From: Melampsora larici-populina 98AG31
Taxonomy: Eukaryota > Basidiomycota > Pucciniomycetes > Pucciniales > Melampsoraceae
Length of the DNA: 64,000 nucleotides
Reading direction: 5' to 3'
Assembly (NCBI RefSeq): GCF_000204055.1
Contig: NW_006768851.1
Coordinates: 1 to 64,000 of the forward strand
Both the position numbers and the translations under genes were made by a program. The notes beneath the pieces were generated by a model. The model was not told where the DNA came from. It did no database searches and was given only the letters and a program-made list of their open reading frames with translations. Shown here in pieces: positions 30,544 to 41,816 of this stretch. Within the stretch, counting starts at the first letter, position 1; every line of letters begins with the position of its first letter.

Positions 30544-33500
30544 TTACAACAGCCTCGGGCGCAACATAAACAAATCCATCTTCCACTCTTCCCAGTACAG
30601 CCTTCAGTAGAAACAAGATGTAACGAAAGAACGCCGTGTCACTTTCCAAATCTTTGGGAAACAAGTTCTCAATGGGGTTAACTATGAACCGTGTTTGCCA
30701 CCTATCTTCTGGGTACTTGACTTCGTAAATCTGTCGCACAAGGCCATACCTGGTCTTACCATTGACTTTGTATTGAATACAATTGTTCGGTTTCACAACT
30801 GACACTGAAACATGTTCACTAATTTGCCAAGTAGATCTCGGAACCGCAAATGGATGCAAAACGATGGATTTGGGGGGATGAGGTAGATTTCGGTAGTCTC
30901 GTAGTCCTTCGTTTTGTTTGCAAAAATGGGCTAGCAAAGCCTCATACTCTTCTGTTTCAAGCTCAATTCGATATCGGCTAGCGTTCGGGTCTTTCTTTTT
31001 CTTGATGTCATTTAAATGCATGATATCTTCTACGACCTCGTGATCCCCTACCAGCCTTTGCCACTGGCTAAAACGTGTCATCATTGTTCCGTCCATTTGA
31101 GCTACAAGAAAATCACATAAGCTCAGATGTGAACAGCAGATATACAACCTCACACTCTTACTTACCGAGTGTTGTGTTTGTTGGAATTTTTTGCAATACC
31201 CCAATTAATCTTTCTCCCGCATACTCAGCCACCGAATGAAGAGGCCCCCAATACCTCATTTGATCTGGGATATGCATTGCGTAATGATGGTTTGGCTTGA
31301 CAGACGCATTATTGAATATCGCTTTCGAGGTTTCGTTGTATTTCTTATAAAAGATTGCAAAAGACTTTGCTTCAAATTCAGAGACCTTCTTTGCCCTCAC
31401 GAAACTTGTACATTGACATAAAGCGCCTATGTTGAGTAATATCGCGCCGCGGTTTGACTTTTCTTCCAATTTTTCGGGTTGAGTGATGTAGATATCGAGG
31501 ATGAGAAGGGGAATTATGTATGCAAAAAGACTATGCCATTGTGAAGCCTTTAACGTCCCATGGTTTGATTCACCCAAATTTTTTGGCAGCCTGGTGACCC
31601 CATTTGGAAGAACCACGTCTTGCATCCGCTTTTGAAACAGCTTGATGTCGGCTTTTGAGAACAGCCCACCATCCCATCCGGCCGATAGCTCAGCATCCAG
31701 TTCGGGGTCTTCTTCATCTTCAGATTCTTCCATTTCAACATCATCTTCAACCGCATTACCCCCACCTTCTTCGTAGATGATCCTCATTTGTCTTGCTGGA
31801 GGGAGGTCTGTTGTATTACTGTCCGTTCTTTTTCGCTTGAAACCTCGAGACACTTCTGTTAAATCACTGTCTCGCCGTTTACGCTTCATGCTCGCCTTTT
31901 GCTCGGCAGTATACAGAACAAAACCCCAACGAAACCGAAAATGATTTTGAAGCACACCTTCATACCAATTGTGCATTATACCAATAGGCAGGTGAGACAC
32001 CGGATTCCGATAAGCTAGGCAATTGAATACTGACCAACGTACACCAGTTTCTTTCAGTATCTTGTCCTTTTCGCTGATGGTTATTGCCTGTTTTGAGCGC
32101 ATTGAGGCCGCCAGGACCTGTTCCTTTGTTCGAAGTAATCCAATTTGCAGTCGATCTTCGGTTGATTTGCCCCAGCACCATGAGCAGTACAAGGTGGCGG
32201 AATGAGAGGCATATCCGGCTACCTTGTGCATGCCCACCATATCACCTAACAGTGGGAGTAGTTTCACTCGCACCAGACGACCACCTGGGAATTGATGGGT
32301 CGGGATAATGATTCCGTCTTCAAGGAGTATTAAGTCTTTGACTAGACCTTCAAGCACGTGATGAACAGTAGTCATATCGGGAGAGTTAGGACCGGGCGTG
32401 ATACCAGCAACACACGTGTTTTGTAAGAGATTTCGAATATCAGGAGGGAGATCGAGGCAATTCAGTGCCAATACACCAAACGACTGCTGGGCTCCACGTC
32501 GCTTGTTTCCACGGGGATTGAACCAATCGATGAAACAAGAGAATGTGAGGTTCAAGGGCTTGGGCCCAGCTGGAGGCGAAGGTGGCCATTTTATATCCTT
32601 CCAAGCTTCAGATTGTTGAATATCGTAAATTTTTTTCTCAGTTGATTTTGCCACCTCATTAGACCAATTATCAATTTCCTGCTCAACTATAGACCTACTC
32701 AGAAACCACTGCAGCCACTTTGATAATTTCTGAGTCACATAAAGGTTTCGCGGACGCCCGATTTTGGATAGTTGAAAGTTATCTCCAGCAGGTGAGTCTG
32801 CTCGAGATTTTCCCTTGTCGCAAAGACCTCGGTAGACTGACTTCTTCTCAAAAAGCTCCTCGCCGCATGGTTTTGCTTTGGGGGATTCTTGAACAGGCAG
32901 ATGTTTGGTGCGTCGTGTATTCATAGAGACTAAAGCAAGTCGGACAGCAAATCTTTGTGTCTAATTCGGGACTTATTGTTAGGCCGGCAATCGTAGTACG
33001 GATATCCTTTGGGAGTCGATGATGATCGATATCGTCAAGTAGGGGATGGTTCCGAGCAATCTCCAAGATTTGGAGTATGAATTCACGTGCCATTTGACAC
33101 TTGATGCGGCTGAGCCCGCAGAATAAGTGGAGCCAGGTTAAAAATATACCAACAAGGGTGATCACTGGGGAGTAAAAGGCAAGGTCAGGTTCATGTCATG
33201 ATCATGAGATGTTGTTGCATAAGTTAAAACAATCACTCACGAGTCAGTGCTGAGTTAGTCCCATCTACTTGTGCCTGCTCAAAGGCTGAGTCCATTGCCG
33301 CGGCTTCCAAGTCCATATTGTTGACGACATCTGGTTCTGGTAAGTCTTTGCTGGTTGAGTTATATTGCTCGGTTTGAACATCAATCAGGTGATGTTTGAG
33401 CTGAATTTTTCGAGTGACAAATTGGCCTTGAACCTGGGTACCGGTATCGTTGGTACACTGCTTTGTGGCACAACTTGAGCATGTACAGATCGGCATTGTA

Positions 33501-33553
33501 TTCGTGACTGGATGAGGTGCGAGATAGCGGAGTAGTTAGGAATGCGGATTTGT

Positions 33554-33708
33554 GGAATACGTAGAGGGTGAAGTTGGATGGTGGTAGATTGACGTGATGA
33601 TGAAGTGTTGCAGGTCAGAGCAAATACGTCGCCGCGGTCGCATCCAAGGGTGTCAGTCGCTGTACATGAGTAACAGTCGCTGTCAAGATCATGTATGTTG
33701 CGGACCGG
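33554..33708. repeat. Right TIR of the CACTA-like element, inner part
   Basis: Inverse of 26366-26212. The outer 72 bp of the arm are displaced to 35337-35408 by the LTR-like insertion. The Tnp2-like start codon (33496) lies 58 bp inside the arm, so the TIR probably holds the promoter. Confidence 0.85.
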
Positions 33709-35336
33709 TGTAGAACTTATAACCCAACAAGGGTTATACAGAGCTGGAAGAGGATAATCTACTAATAAAATGACTAGTAGAAGTTGTCTAAGGACTGCTC
33801 TTCTAAAACAACACAATCAGAAAGAGCTCTGTTGTATTGAGTACTGATAAGGCACCAGAGAAATATAACTTCACACGTAATTTTAACTTCAAAAGCACAC
33901 TTTGTATTACTATCAACACTGCTATAGTGTTATTCCCAATTGATAACTGAAAAAAAATAAGCAATATCTGATTGATATTATTCCCAATAAGTCTTTATGA
34001 CTATAAAACTAAAGTAAATTTCTCTTTATAACTGTAATAAAGGGCGTATTTAAGTGAACAGGTACTATTAAAATAAGTTTATGATGATAAACAAAATAAT
34101 AATGGCGTAAATGATAAAGAAAAAAAGGGGAACAACAGTCCCAAAACCCTCTCAAAGTATATATAACAATGTACTAGAACTTTTACAATGGTCAACAGCC
34201 TCAAAACCAATCAAATCCGCCCAAAATTCCCTAAAAACCCTATGATGACGCAATGTAATGGTTTTGTTACTAATAAATGATGTAATTTTCACAGCTAAAA
34301 GTGATCAATGACGCAATAATATGATGTACAGCACTTCTTATGATGAATACAGGTGATTCTTTCCTTGTAAACTAGCTGAAAACCAATTTTTGAGATTACG
34401 AATTTTTTCAGATGTGCTCCAATTTTTGATTACTAAAGTGCATCTTGTAGCCCACGTGTTACTGATCATTTCTGAAACCCACATGACCTACTTCTGATGA
34501 GTGATGAGTAAGATATTGAGTTGTGAAGTTAAGGTTTTTAGTGTTACATATGACTTGTGACTGTAAATTCGAGATTCACACCAATTCTTTATTTGCCTTA
34601 TAACTTTTTACACACACCTCCGTTACTAATGATTTAAAGTTTGTACATTATGTAATCCACTCTTCTGCGTTGAATGAGCCATCTACCAACCTATTCTGAC
34701 GTCATTTGACATATGTAATTAGCTGAAAACCTCCATTTTCCACGAATTTCACCCATTTTCTTCACTTTTCACAGCTACTAGTATCTTTTTCTTGCTCATG
34801 TAATATGACATCATCATCTATAGCCTTAAAAATCCCGGAAAATCCTCTTGGCAACCTTAAATTCCATCACTACCACTATTACACAACCAAACTACACGTG
34901 TACCTCTTGTTTACCAACTTGGAAAAAGTGCTTTTTTCCTAATAACTTCTGTTTCTACTTATCAACCTTGAAGATTAAAATTGTCATAGTATCATATAAT
35001 GTTGTTCTTTCATATTCTAACCTCATAATACCCATAACTTTATTTTTACTAACCTAAAAACCATTTTCCAACCTTTATACCTATAATTTCGAATTTTTCT
35101 TATGTTTTTCTTTCTTTCTTTTTGTAATAAATTTGTAAGTAAACTATAATGATCTTAATATATAATGTGAAATAAAATGATGTAATGTTGACCTAATGAC
35201 CAATACATAAGCCTACAAGAGCTTCAATTGATCAAAAACCTCCATTTCGAATTTTCTTTCCTGCTGAATCCTGCTAATAAACTGGTAAACTGGTAATTGT
35301 GAATTTTTTAATTGATCCCATAAATTGATCACCACA
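33709..35336. mobile_element. Lone LTR-like insertion, about 1.63 kb, TSD (A)CCGG
   Basis: It begins TGTAGAACTTATAACCC and ends ATCACCACA, with CCGG (or ACCGG, sharing one base) on both sides, interrupting the CACTA right TIR at a site that is intact in the left TIR. TG...CA ends, a 4-5 bp duplication and no coding sequence fit a solo LTR. A diverged relative is visible at about 47760-48490 (shared CTCTTGGCAMCMTWAATYCC and CCTTTATACCTATAATTT-type blocks). Confidence 0.78.
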
Positions 35337-35654
35337 CCGGCCCGATACACATCCTGTGTTTCGTCAGCCTGTTGGATCACGGAATGCGACCGAACATTAC
35401 CCACGGTGTCAGACTCCTATAAGAGTAATGCAAACAGCGGTGCAGGCATGCCCAAAGTAGGCCTAAAGATGATTCCTACATTACATGACTTTGTCATCTT
35501 GGATGAGATGAATCAAGTGCGCAGATAGAAATCGAAGCAAGGCGCAGACCATTGAGAGTAACTCAACGCACAAACGACCAGCTTTGTTTACTTTGTCGCT
35601 TCTCTGGGTTAAATCTAAAAGGATTGACAGACAGTATGAGATCTCAAGAGTCAA

Positions 35655-36680
35655 TTAAGTCTGTAGCGCAAAACTAAAGCAGGAAATGAAACTCACCAAT
35701 AACTTTGGTGAATTCATGATCAAGGGGACCCTAGTATGAATCAGAGAATCCAAATTTCTCAAGAAATGTTTCAATGATCCTGCTACAGCATGTACATCAT
35801 GGAAGTCAGTCTTGGAAGATTTGATTAAATTGTAATCTCCTTGTGTATTGAAGCGCTCTTTGAATACCCTGATGTGAACTAAACTACAACCGAGCCTGTA
35901 AATGCCTTCTTCCTCGTTCGCTCCCTTTGTCTCTAGAATTTTAGCACACCGGAATAATAACACAGGGCGAGGTTCTGGTGAAAGGACAACTCTGATTGGA
36001 TCCGACAGAGTTATGCAGCTCTTGTGTGTCTTTTTGTTCTGACTTTAATGAGATCGTTGGAAGGGATAAAATATGATCAGCACGTCTGAATCGGGGCCAA
36101 GATGTTATTGTTTTGGTAGAGTTGGTGGGCAAGAGTTGAGTCGGGGGTTCAATACCGGTCAAGGTGTTGTAGGTCAAGGACAATTTGATGGATGTCGATA
36201 AGTGGAATGACACGAATCTAAAATGAGAGGACGTCACAGAACAATGACCATCATAATTAACAATTCTTTGATGTCTGTTCCACGCTAGCAATAGATATAT
36301 CAGCGGTCAAGGTGTGCTCTTCAATAACCGTAGGATGTGTGCCAAGACAAATCACCCCGTGAGATGCCGAAGACATATGATCCATAGACTCGAGTTTTGA
36401 ATGAGAATGTGTTTGACAGGCTGGGGCGTCCGGATGATGATGAGTTGAAGAAGAAGAGTGATGATGCGAGTTGTGTCGATGTGAGCCAGTATCGGTCTTC
36501 AGTCCGACTCCCACCCAGTCTATGTAGAGAACAGCAAGTATATAAGTTGTGAAGAACAGACTGGTCAGTCCTGATCATGGCATAATCGATTCGCTCTAAA
36601 GATATATGTATACACTTCAAATTCCAATGTGAGTTACCCAATGTTTTACTGAGATGGTTGATGTTGGCTTGAGTCAAATT
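35655..36680 (-). pseudogene. Captured RhoGAP-domain gene fragment
   Basis: The minus-strand block 35963-35655 encodes LLFRCAKILETKGANEEEGI, YRLGCSLVHIRVFKERFN, DVHAVAGSLKHFLRNLDSLI: the core of a RhoGAP domain, which stimulates GTP hydrolysis by Rho-family GTPases. The expected Arg of the GIYR motif is present. Upstream frames at 36677-36257 include TQANINHLSKTLGNS and a His/Ser-rich segment (HRHNSHHHSSSSTHHHP) that could be other exons of the same gene. Start and end are missing, and in-frame stops occur between blocks. It lies inside Helitron C, just right of the CACTA-like element, so it is read as a host-gene piece carried by the Helitron. Confidence 0.65.
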
Positions 36681-37438
36681 AGGTTGTTTGTTTCAAAAGA
36701 CAATCAAAATCAAAAGTTTAACAATCAGTTTAGCAAGAAACAGTGGGAGCATGAGCAAAATAAGAAAAGGACACCTTTATAATGAATCCATCAGTCAAAT
36801 CGATGAGCTCAAGAAGAAGGGCTGAAGGGTCTTTATTAAAACTGAGACCATTCTCCTAAGGCAGTGATGTGAAAGGTATTGGTCATCAATTTTTGAAACA
36901 AAAGCCGGAAGAAAGCTTGTGAGAATGAAAGACATACCTTTGAGTAAACCATAAGGCTAACCTATGAGGCCAGTGGGATGGTATCTTACGTAGTGTTGTT
37001 GCACCTGTGTTCTTGTATGCTTTCTCCTAGGTTGAAATAACAGGAGCAACATGAAGTGAAAGAAAATGTTGTGGTTTCTAATTTGGGCCTTTAAGTCCTA
37101 CAGCAGGGAGGTGGGTCTTGTTCAGGCTGACTGTTGAATAACAATGATGATGATCTTATCAATTGTCTACTTCTGGATGATCCTAAGGATGATGGGGAGT
37201 TGGTACAGGTAGATGGAGTTTGACACGGTCTATAGTGTGATTCACAGTGGTATGTTCATTGTTTCGGAGTGAGGTGGGTCAGAACAACACAGCGGGTAGA
37301 TTATAGGAATGAATCATGATGGTGGATGCAAATTGATTCACATTGATTGATTTCTGCCTGTGTGCAAAACTCAAAAAACACGCTAATGGTGAATTTTGTC
37401 CAGTTTTGTAAGCGAAGTGCCTTTGGGATTAAATGTTA
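36681..37438. other. Helitron C interior, no gene seen
   Basis: No supported frame or RNA gene. It may contain introns or flanks of the captured RhoGAP gene. Confidence 0.45.
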
Positions 37439-37464
37439 CTAGCCCCATCAGCGGCGGGCGCCGC
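37439..37464 (-). other. Orphan Helitron 3' terminus (D)
   Basis: Plus strand CTAG, an 8-nt spacer (CCCCATCA), then GCGGCGGGCGCCGC at 37451-37464; on the minus strand this is palindrome, TGATGGGG, CTAG and then T. Spacer type TGAT matches Helitron B, not A or C. No matching B-type 5' end was found to its right before 41816, so its element is truncated, decayed or extends in an unrecognised form. Confidence 0.75.
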
Positions 37465-40400
37465 ATAATTGAATCACATCTGTTCAATTCAGCAATTTGA
37501 CATCACTTTCTTGTGAGCGTTTATTTGAGCCCCCACCCACCCTGGAAGCTTTCCATGTGAGCTTTTGGATAACCCACGGGCACACACACACATCACACAT
37601 TCAACTTCTTATGATATATTAACCAGCCAATTACATAATCATAGCTCACAGCTTAACAAAAGAGTTTTGACACACAAAGCAGAAGACACTTAAAACATAT
37701 TACTGCAAACCCTAACCCTGAAACCATGTTCTCATGAAGAACCACAATAACATGTTCATGCCAGGTTAGGCAATGAAGAATAACTGTGGAGAGTCTTCTG
37801 TGTATTCTTACTTGACCAGAATACATTTGAGACTTGTATCTATGTGTTTCTGTTTAATACTGCTATCTTCTTTGTCTTCAACTCAGGTATAATATATGTA
37901 TGAAACTTTTCTGATTGAAAGACCAAAAAGAAACCTAACATGAGAACAACTCAAAAAGTTGACCAGCTCTTCCACACTTTACACAAGAAAAACCCCAATG
38001 ATCATACAAAGGAACCAATCTTTTTTTCGATTATCTCCAACACTCAGAGCTTCTTGTTTAAGCAGCACAAACTTCATAATTACTCATCCCATTCCCATCA
38101 ATCCCCTGGGAATGAAAAGAGATGGAAATTTCCCGTCTCTTTTTTCATGATCATGATCTTTGATTTTTTCTTCATTATAACAAACTTCACAGACTTGAAT
38201 AATATTCCATTTCTTTTCACTTTGATAATTTAAACTATTTTCTAAAGACAAATCTTTTGTGGAAGCATCAAATAATCTTTCCCAACTGCTTTTGAAAACC
38301 TTTGAGTTTTCTTTTAGAACATTGAAATTTAGTTCTTGACCTCTCCATCCAAAGTAGTGGATCTAATCCCAATCCAAGATAGTTTCATTCAAAATCCACT
38401 CAAATAATTCTTCATGGCTGACTTTCATGTATGATTTTTGTTTTCTTTCATGGATTGATGCCCATATCAATTCAATTGAATGAGTCCATATTGTTCTTGT
38501 TTTAATCACTACAGGCAACGGTGGCACGGCTAAGCTAAGTTGACGCTTAGCGGTGCATTAGCTTAGCGATTTTTTGTCGCTAAGCTAGCGCTAAATCCTT
38601 AGCGCACTCAAGCTAAGCTAATCAAATTTTGATTTTTCCTTTAGCGGGTCTGCGCTAAGCTAAGCCGGGAGCTTAGCTATCAAAAAAATACATGTTTTAA
38701 GTGCAAAAAAGGGCCGCTAAGCCGCTATTAGCGGTTTAGCGGCCAATCAATTGGCTTAGCGGGTGTCATTTTACGCCCGCTAAGCTAGGAATCCTTGAAT
38801 GTTCTGATCTGCTGTTCTGTGTTTCTCTTGAATGCATAATTTCTCTTCCATTTCTTCAAAAACTAATTAGTATAAGAACCAAAAAAAAGTTCATTCATCA
38901 CAAAAAAAACCAAGACAAAAATTATATTTCTTCCTTGCTTCAAACCAAGTTTAATTTCCTGAAATTACTTCAACAATCAAACCAATTTCTATGTTCAAAA
39001 GGATCAGATGAAAGTTGAAGAATAGATTGAAATCCTTTTTCTTTTGATAGTTATATCAAATTCAACAGAATTCTAAATTGTATGTGTTGAAATTGGTTTA
39101 ATTTCCAATACTTGTGGTATGCTTTGTTTTAATTTCTTTTCCATCATTTCAATGAACCAAGAACATCCAGTCTGAGAGAAAAACACATGAATCCTTGCTT
39201 TAGTTTTTGTTTCTTGTTGTGAGTTTGGTGATGAGCTTACCATTGCATCTAACTGATTATATCAATTCATATTCATTAGGTTTTGGGTATTCTTTCTTAC
39301 AGAAATTTCATATTCTTTTAGTCAATGAAGCATATTATTGAAATGTCATTAAGCCTATTCAAAAAACAAAAAAGCCAGTGAGTTAATTGAATCAGAGCTA
39401 AAACCAATTCAAAATGTTGATGTTTACCTTCTCTAATTGATTTGTAGATCTTTTACTATCAAAATGATACCTAAACCCAAGTTCAATAGGTTTTACTACA
39501 GCTTTGATTGCTATCAAATCAGGCATTGGGAACCAAATCACTTTATAATCTAAATTGGTATCTAGATGATGAATTAATAATTACTTGAAAATTTTCTAAT
39601 CTATACATATACAAACAAAAATAAAATAAATGTTAGTAATTGAGAAAATTTGAATGACTCGATCTGGAATTGACAAATCTTGAAATGAATTGAAAATGTG
39701 AATGGATTCTGAATTTATTGGAATTATAGAATTTTTCATTGGTAATGGAAATTGAAGCTCTTTGTCAAATGCTAAAGTTAGATTACTTGAAAGAGAGAAA
39801 AAAATCAACTAATAATCAAATTTTATCTTTGATCTCAGTTTTGGAATGAAAAAAAGGTTTAGAAGAGATATTTTGGTAAGCACTTTAAGATGGTCTGGAT
39901 AATTATTTGGATTGACTCAATTATGATACCATGAAGTAATTCTAAGATATTCAAGTTCCATTTATTTTGAATTCAATCAATTTAAAAACATTCTATTGTT
40001 TCATAAGTTCAAACCGAATTGGTTGGAACATCTTCAATCTTGATGCGATCTGCTTCTTTGGTGTATTTATTAGAATTGTTTCTGCATGGGTTCAAACATC
40101 TATAATAAATTATATCAATTTTTTAAATGTTGAAGTCGGTGGAACCCTTGGATTTGGGTTGTTAATGTTCTTGATGTAGGGTTTTGAAGACGATTGATAA
40201 AATTGTCCTCTGAGTTTAGAAATGATCAATTGGTTTTTCTCATTTTTTGTTCGGTTTTAAGAAACAACCAAGAAAACAATCATAGAGCCTTGAGTTAAAT
40301 GGTGCAATGTAGAGTTTGTCTTTGAATGACTAACGTTGTGGTTGGAAATGTCGTGATTGGACTTCTTTAGAAGAATGCGATAATTGATCATATTATATTC

Positions 40401-41816
40401 AAAATCAAAACAAAAAGCAACAGATTAATCGCAACGTTGATAACTCCTAATGATTTTTTTGGATAATTACCTAAATCACATTCCCTTAAAGTTCGTAATC
40501 TTTGATCAGACCAAATGAATTCTTCAAGTCGATGAATCGATGCGTGATTGGTTCGAGGGAAGCGGGAGGTGTTTGACAGAAACCCTTCGATTAGAGGATT
40601 CCAGAGATGCACGCGAGTGCAGACATGGGTAGATCGACCGAGAGCAGCTCTTCCAAACTGTTACAAATCACGAAAATAGTGATGGCAATATGGGGATTTC
40701 AATCAATTCGGAAAAATAACATAAAAGAGACCCGCCCTGAGTATCGTCTCTGCCTTTGTATGAGGACTGAGAGCAAGCAGAGAGAATGCAGAAGTGGAGA
40801 GACGGTCAGTTCAGTCTGATTAGTAAATTGATTGATAGTAATCTTACTCTCACCATGATTGTTTTGATTGAGTCATAAGTTATGAAATTTTGTTGATGAT
40901 AACAATGAATATATCAAAGTCGGATAGCAAGGAAAGTATCGGTGTGACTTCTGATGTTTCTTTTCAATTTTATTTCCAGCGTTTGAACTTTTCAGACTTT
41001 TCAACCACTCATTTGGATTTAATAATTAAAAAGCTAAACCGGATCAAATTGATGATATTGAATCAAATGTGGAGCCAGGAATGGAAAAGATAAACGATGT
41101 TGATGAGAAAGTTGAACAACTGTAGTAGCTGAAAGACAATCTCCAGTTAGGATTTGTTTTTCAACTTCAAACTTTCTAGCTCTTCTAAGTATATCATCAA
41201 AATCATCAATCAAAAACCAGGCTTGGTAAGTTGATGTTGAAAATCTCCATTACTAATTTGTTATTGAATTAACCTGAATAAACTTATTTTCCATTATAAA
41301 TTCCATGAAAGATTTGATCTGATAAATTTGAACCATATCCAGTTGATAGTTTGTAAACAGCATTTATAATTCAATCAGTGAACCATTTGTACAATGGTTT
41401 AGTAATGTTGAATGATAACTCGACTTGTTTGTGAAGTGTGTTGGATATGATTTCAAGTTGGTTTTGATAATTGGTCAAGTTGAATGAGAATGAATGACGT
41501 TCTTTGAAGCTTGATTTTGAAGTTGAAGCTGATTTGTTCCGTTAAAAGTTTTGATGGATTGGATTGAGTGGATTGATAGATAAATACTTAGATCAAGAGG
41601 TCTGATTTGCGGCAAGTGGTAGGATAGTGTGAAGATTGGTAGGTGATGAAGAATTGATTTGATGATCAGAGGAACGGGGAACAAAATTGGGGTGAGGCGC
41701 GTGGAAATCAGATTAAACTTGGTGAGCGTGTAAACCTCAAAATTGGTAGTAGGGTTTGGGAGTTTAATCAGGTTTTGCCGGCGAACACGGTTTGCCTTTA
41801 ACTTGAATGATGATGA
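37465..41816. other. Helitron C 5' region: AT-rich, possible captured fragments
   Basis: No complete gene. A minus-strand frame at 40612-40388 (FPRTNHASIHRLEEFIWSDQ) looks like real protein sequence, possibly from a rust F-box/LRR-type gene, but that is weak. The last 60 bp up to 41816 hold the Helitron 5' terminal block shared with A and B. Confidence 0.4.
38518..38790. repeat. GCTAAGC-motif cluster
   Basis: GCTAAGC, TTAGCG and CGCTAA occur more than 20 times in about 270 bp in both orientations, with GC-rich spacers, in otherwise AT-rich DNA. The left flank begins CACTACAGGCAACGG, but no matching right end was seen. Confidence 0.75.

Larger units (their letters stand above)
29458..33496 (-). 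pseudogene. Tnp2-like DDE transposase of the CACTA-like element, interrupted
   Basis: Exons on the minus strand: 33496-33241 (MPICTCSSCATKQC, Cys-rich start), 33164 to about 32890, about 32889-31166, and 31101-30544 continuing at 29561-29458. Diagnostic blocks: TKICCPTCFSLYEY; SFGVLALNCLDLPPDIRN; GLVKDLILLEDGI; KLLPLLGDMVGMHKVAGYAS with CSWCWGK; GIMHNWYEGVLQNHFRFRWG; acidic insert EEDPELDAELSAGWDG; LGESNHGTLKASQWH; RYWGPLHSVAEYAGERLIG. These resemble the Tnp2 family of CACTA transposases as found in basidiomycetes. Defects: a frameshift near a C5 run at about 32885-32895, and a CACTA-type MITE in the last exon. With the MITE and one TAA duplication removed, the frame runs from APEAVV into SVAAYRLLDSN and stops at 29458. 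Confidence 0.82.
26144..35408. mobile_element. CACTA-like DNA transposon, 9,265 bp, two genes, TIR CACCGTGGG, TSD TCA
   Basis: The element is bounded by TCA at 26141-26143 and 35409-35411. It starts CACCGTGGGTAATGTTCGG and ends in the inverse. The arms match closely for 223 bp (26144-26366 against 33554-33708 plus 35337-35408, the right arm being split by an LTR-like insertion). It holds two convergent genes: an unknown partner protein (+, 26873-28805) and a Tnp2-like transposase (-, 33496-29458). Terminus form, 3-bp duplication and Tnp2-like gene fit the EnSpm/CACTA superfamily, though the terminus is CACCG rather than CACTA. Without the nested LTR and MITE the unit is about 6.65 kb. Confidence 0.88.
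23260..41816 (-). mobile_element. Helitron C, 18,557 bp, inserted in Gypsy RT
   Basis: The 3' end on the plus strand is CTAG at 23260-23263, spacer CCTTTTGG, then the palindrome GCGGCGGGCGCCGC at 23272-23285. The 5' end is at 41816, where the minus strand reads TCATCATCATTCAAGTTAAA. The host reads GCAGTA on the left and TCCCAATGG on the right; joining them gives KVQAV then SQWPAP in a continuous Gypsy frame, a precise A/T insertion. It contains a 9.27-kb CACTA-like transposon, host-gene fragments (a RhoGAP domain and an unknown gene) and an orphan Helitron 3' end at 37439. No Rep/helicase was found. Confidence 0.9.

Noticed and set aside
37439..41816. Independent 4.4-kb Helitron with these two ends
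   Set aside because: The 3' end is of the B type while the 5' end is of the C type, and the 5' end is proven by the Gypsy frame to pair with 23260.
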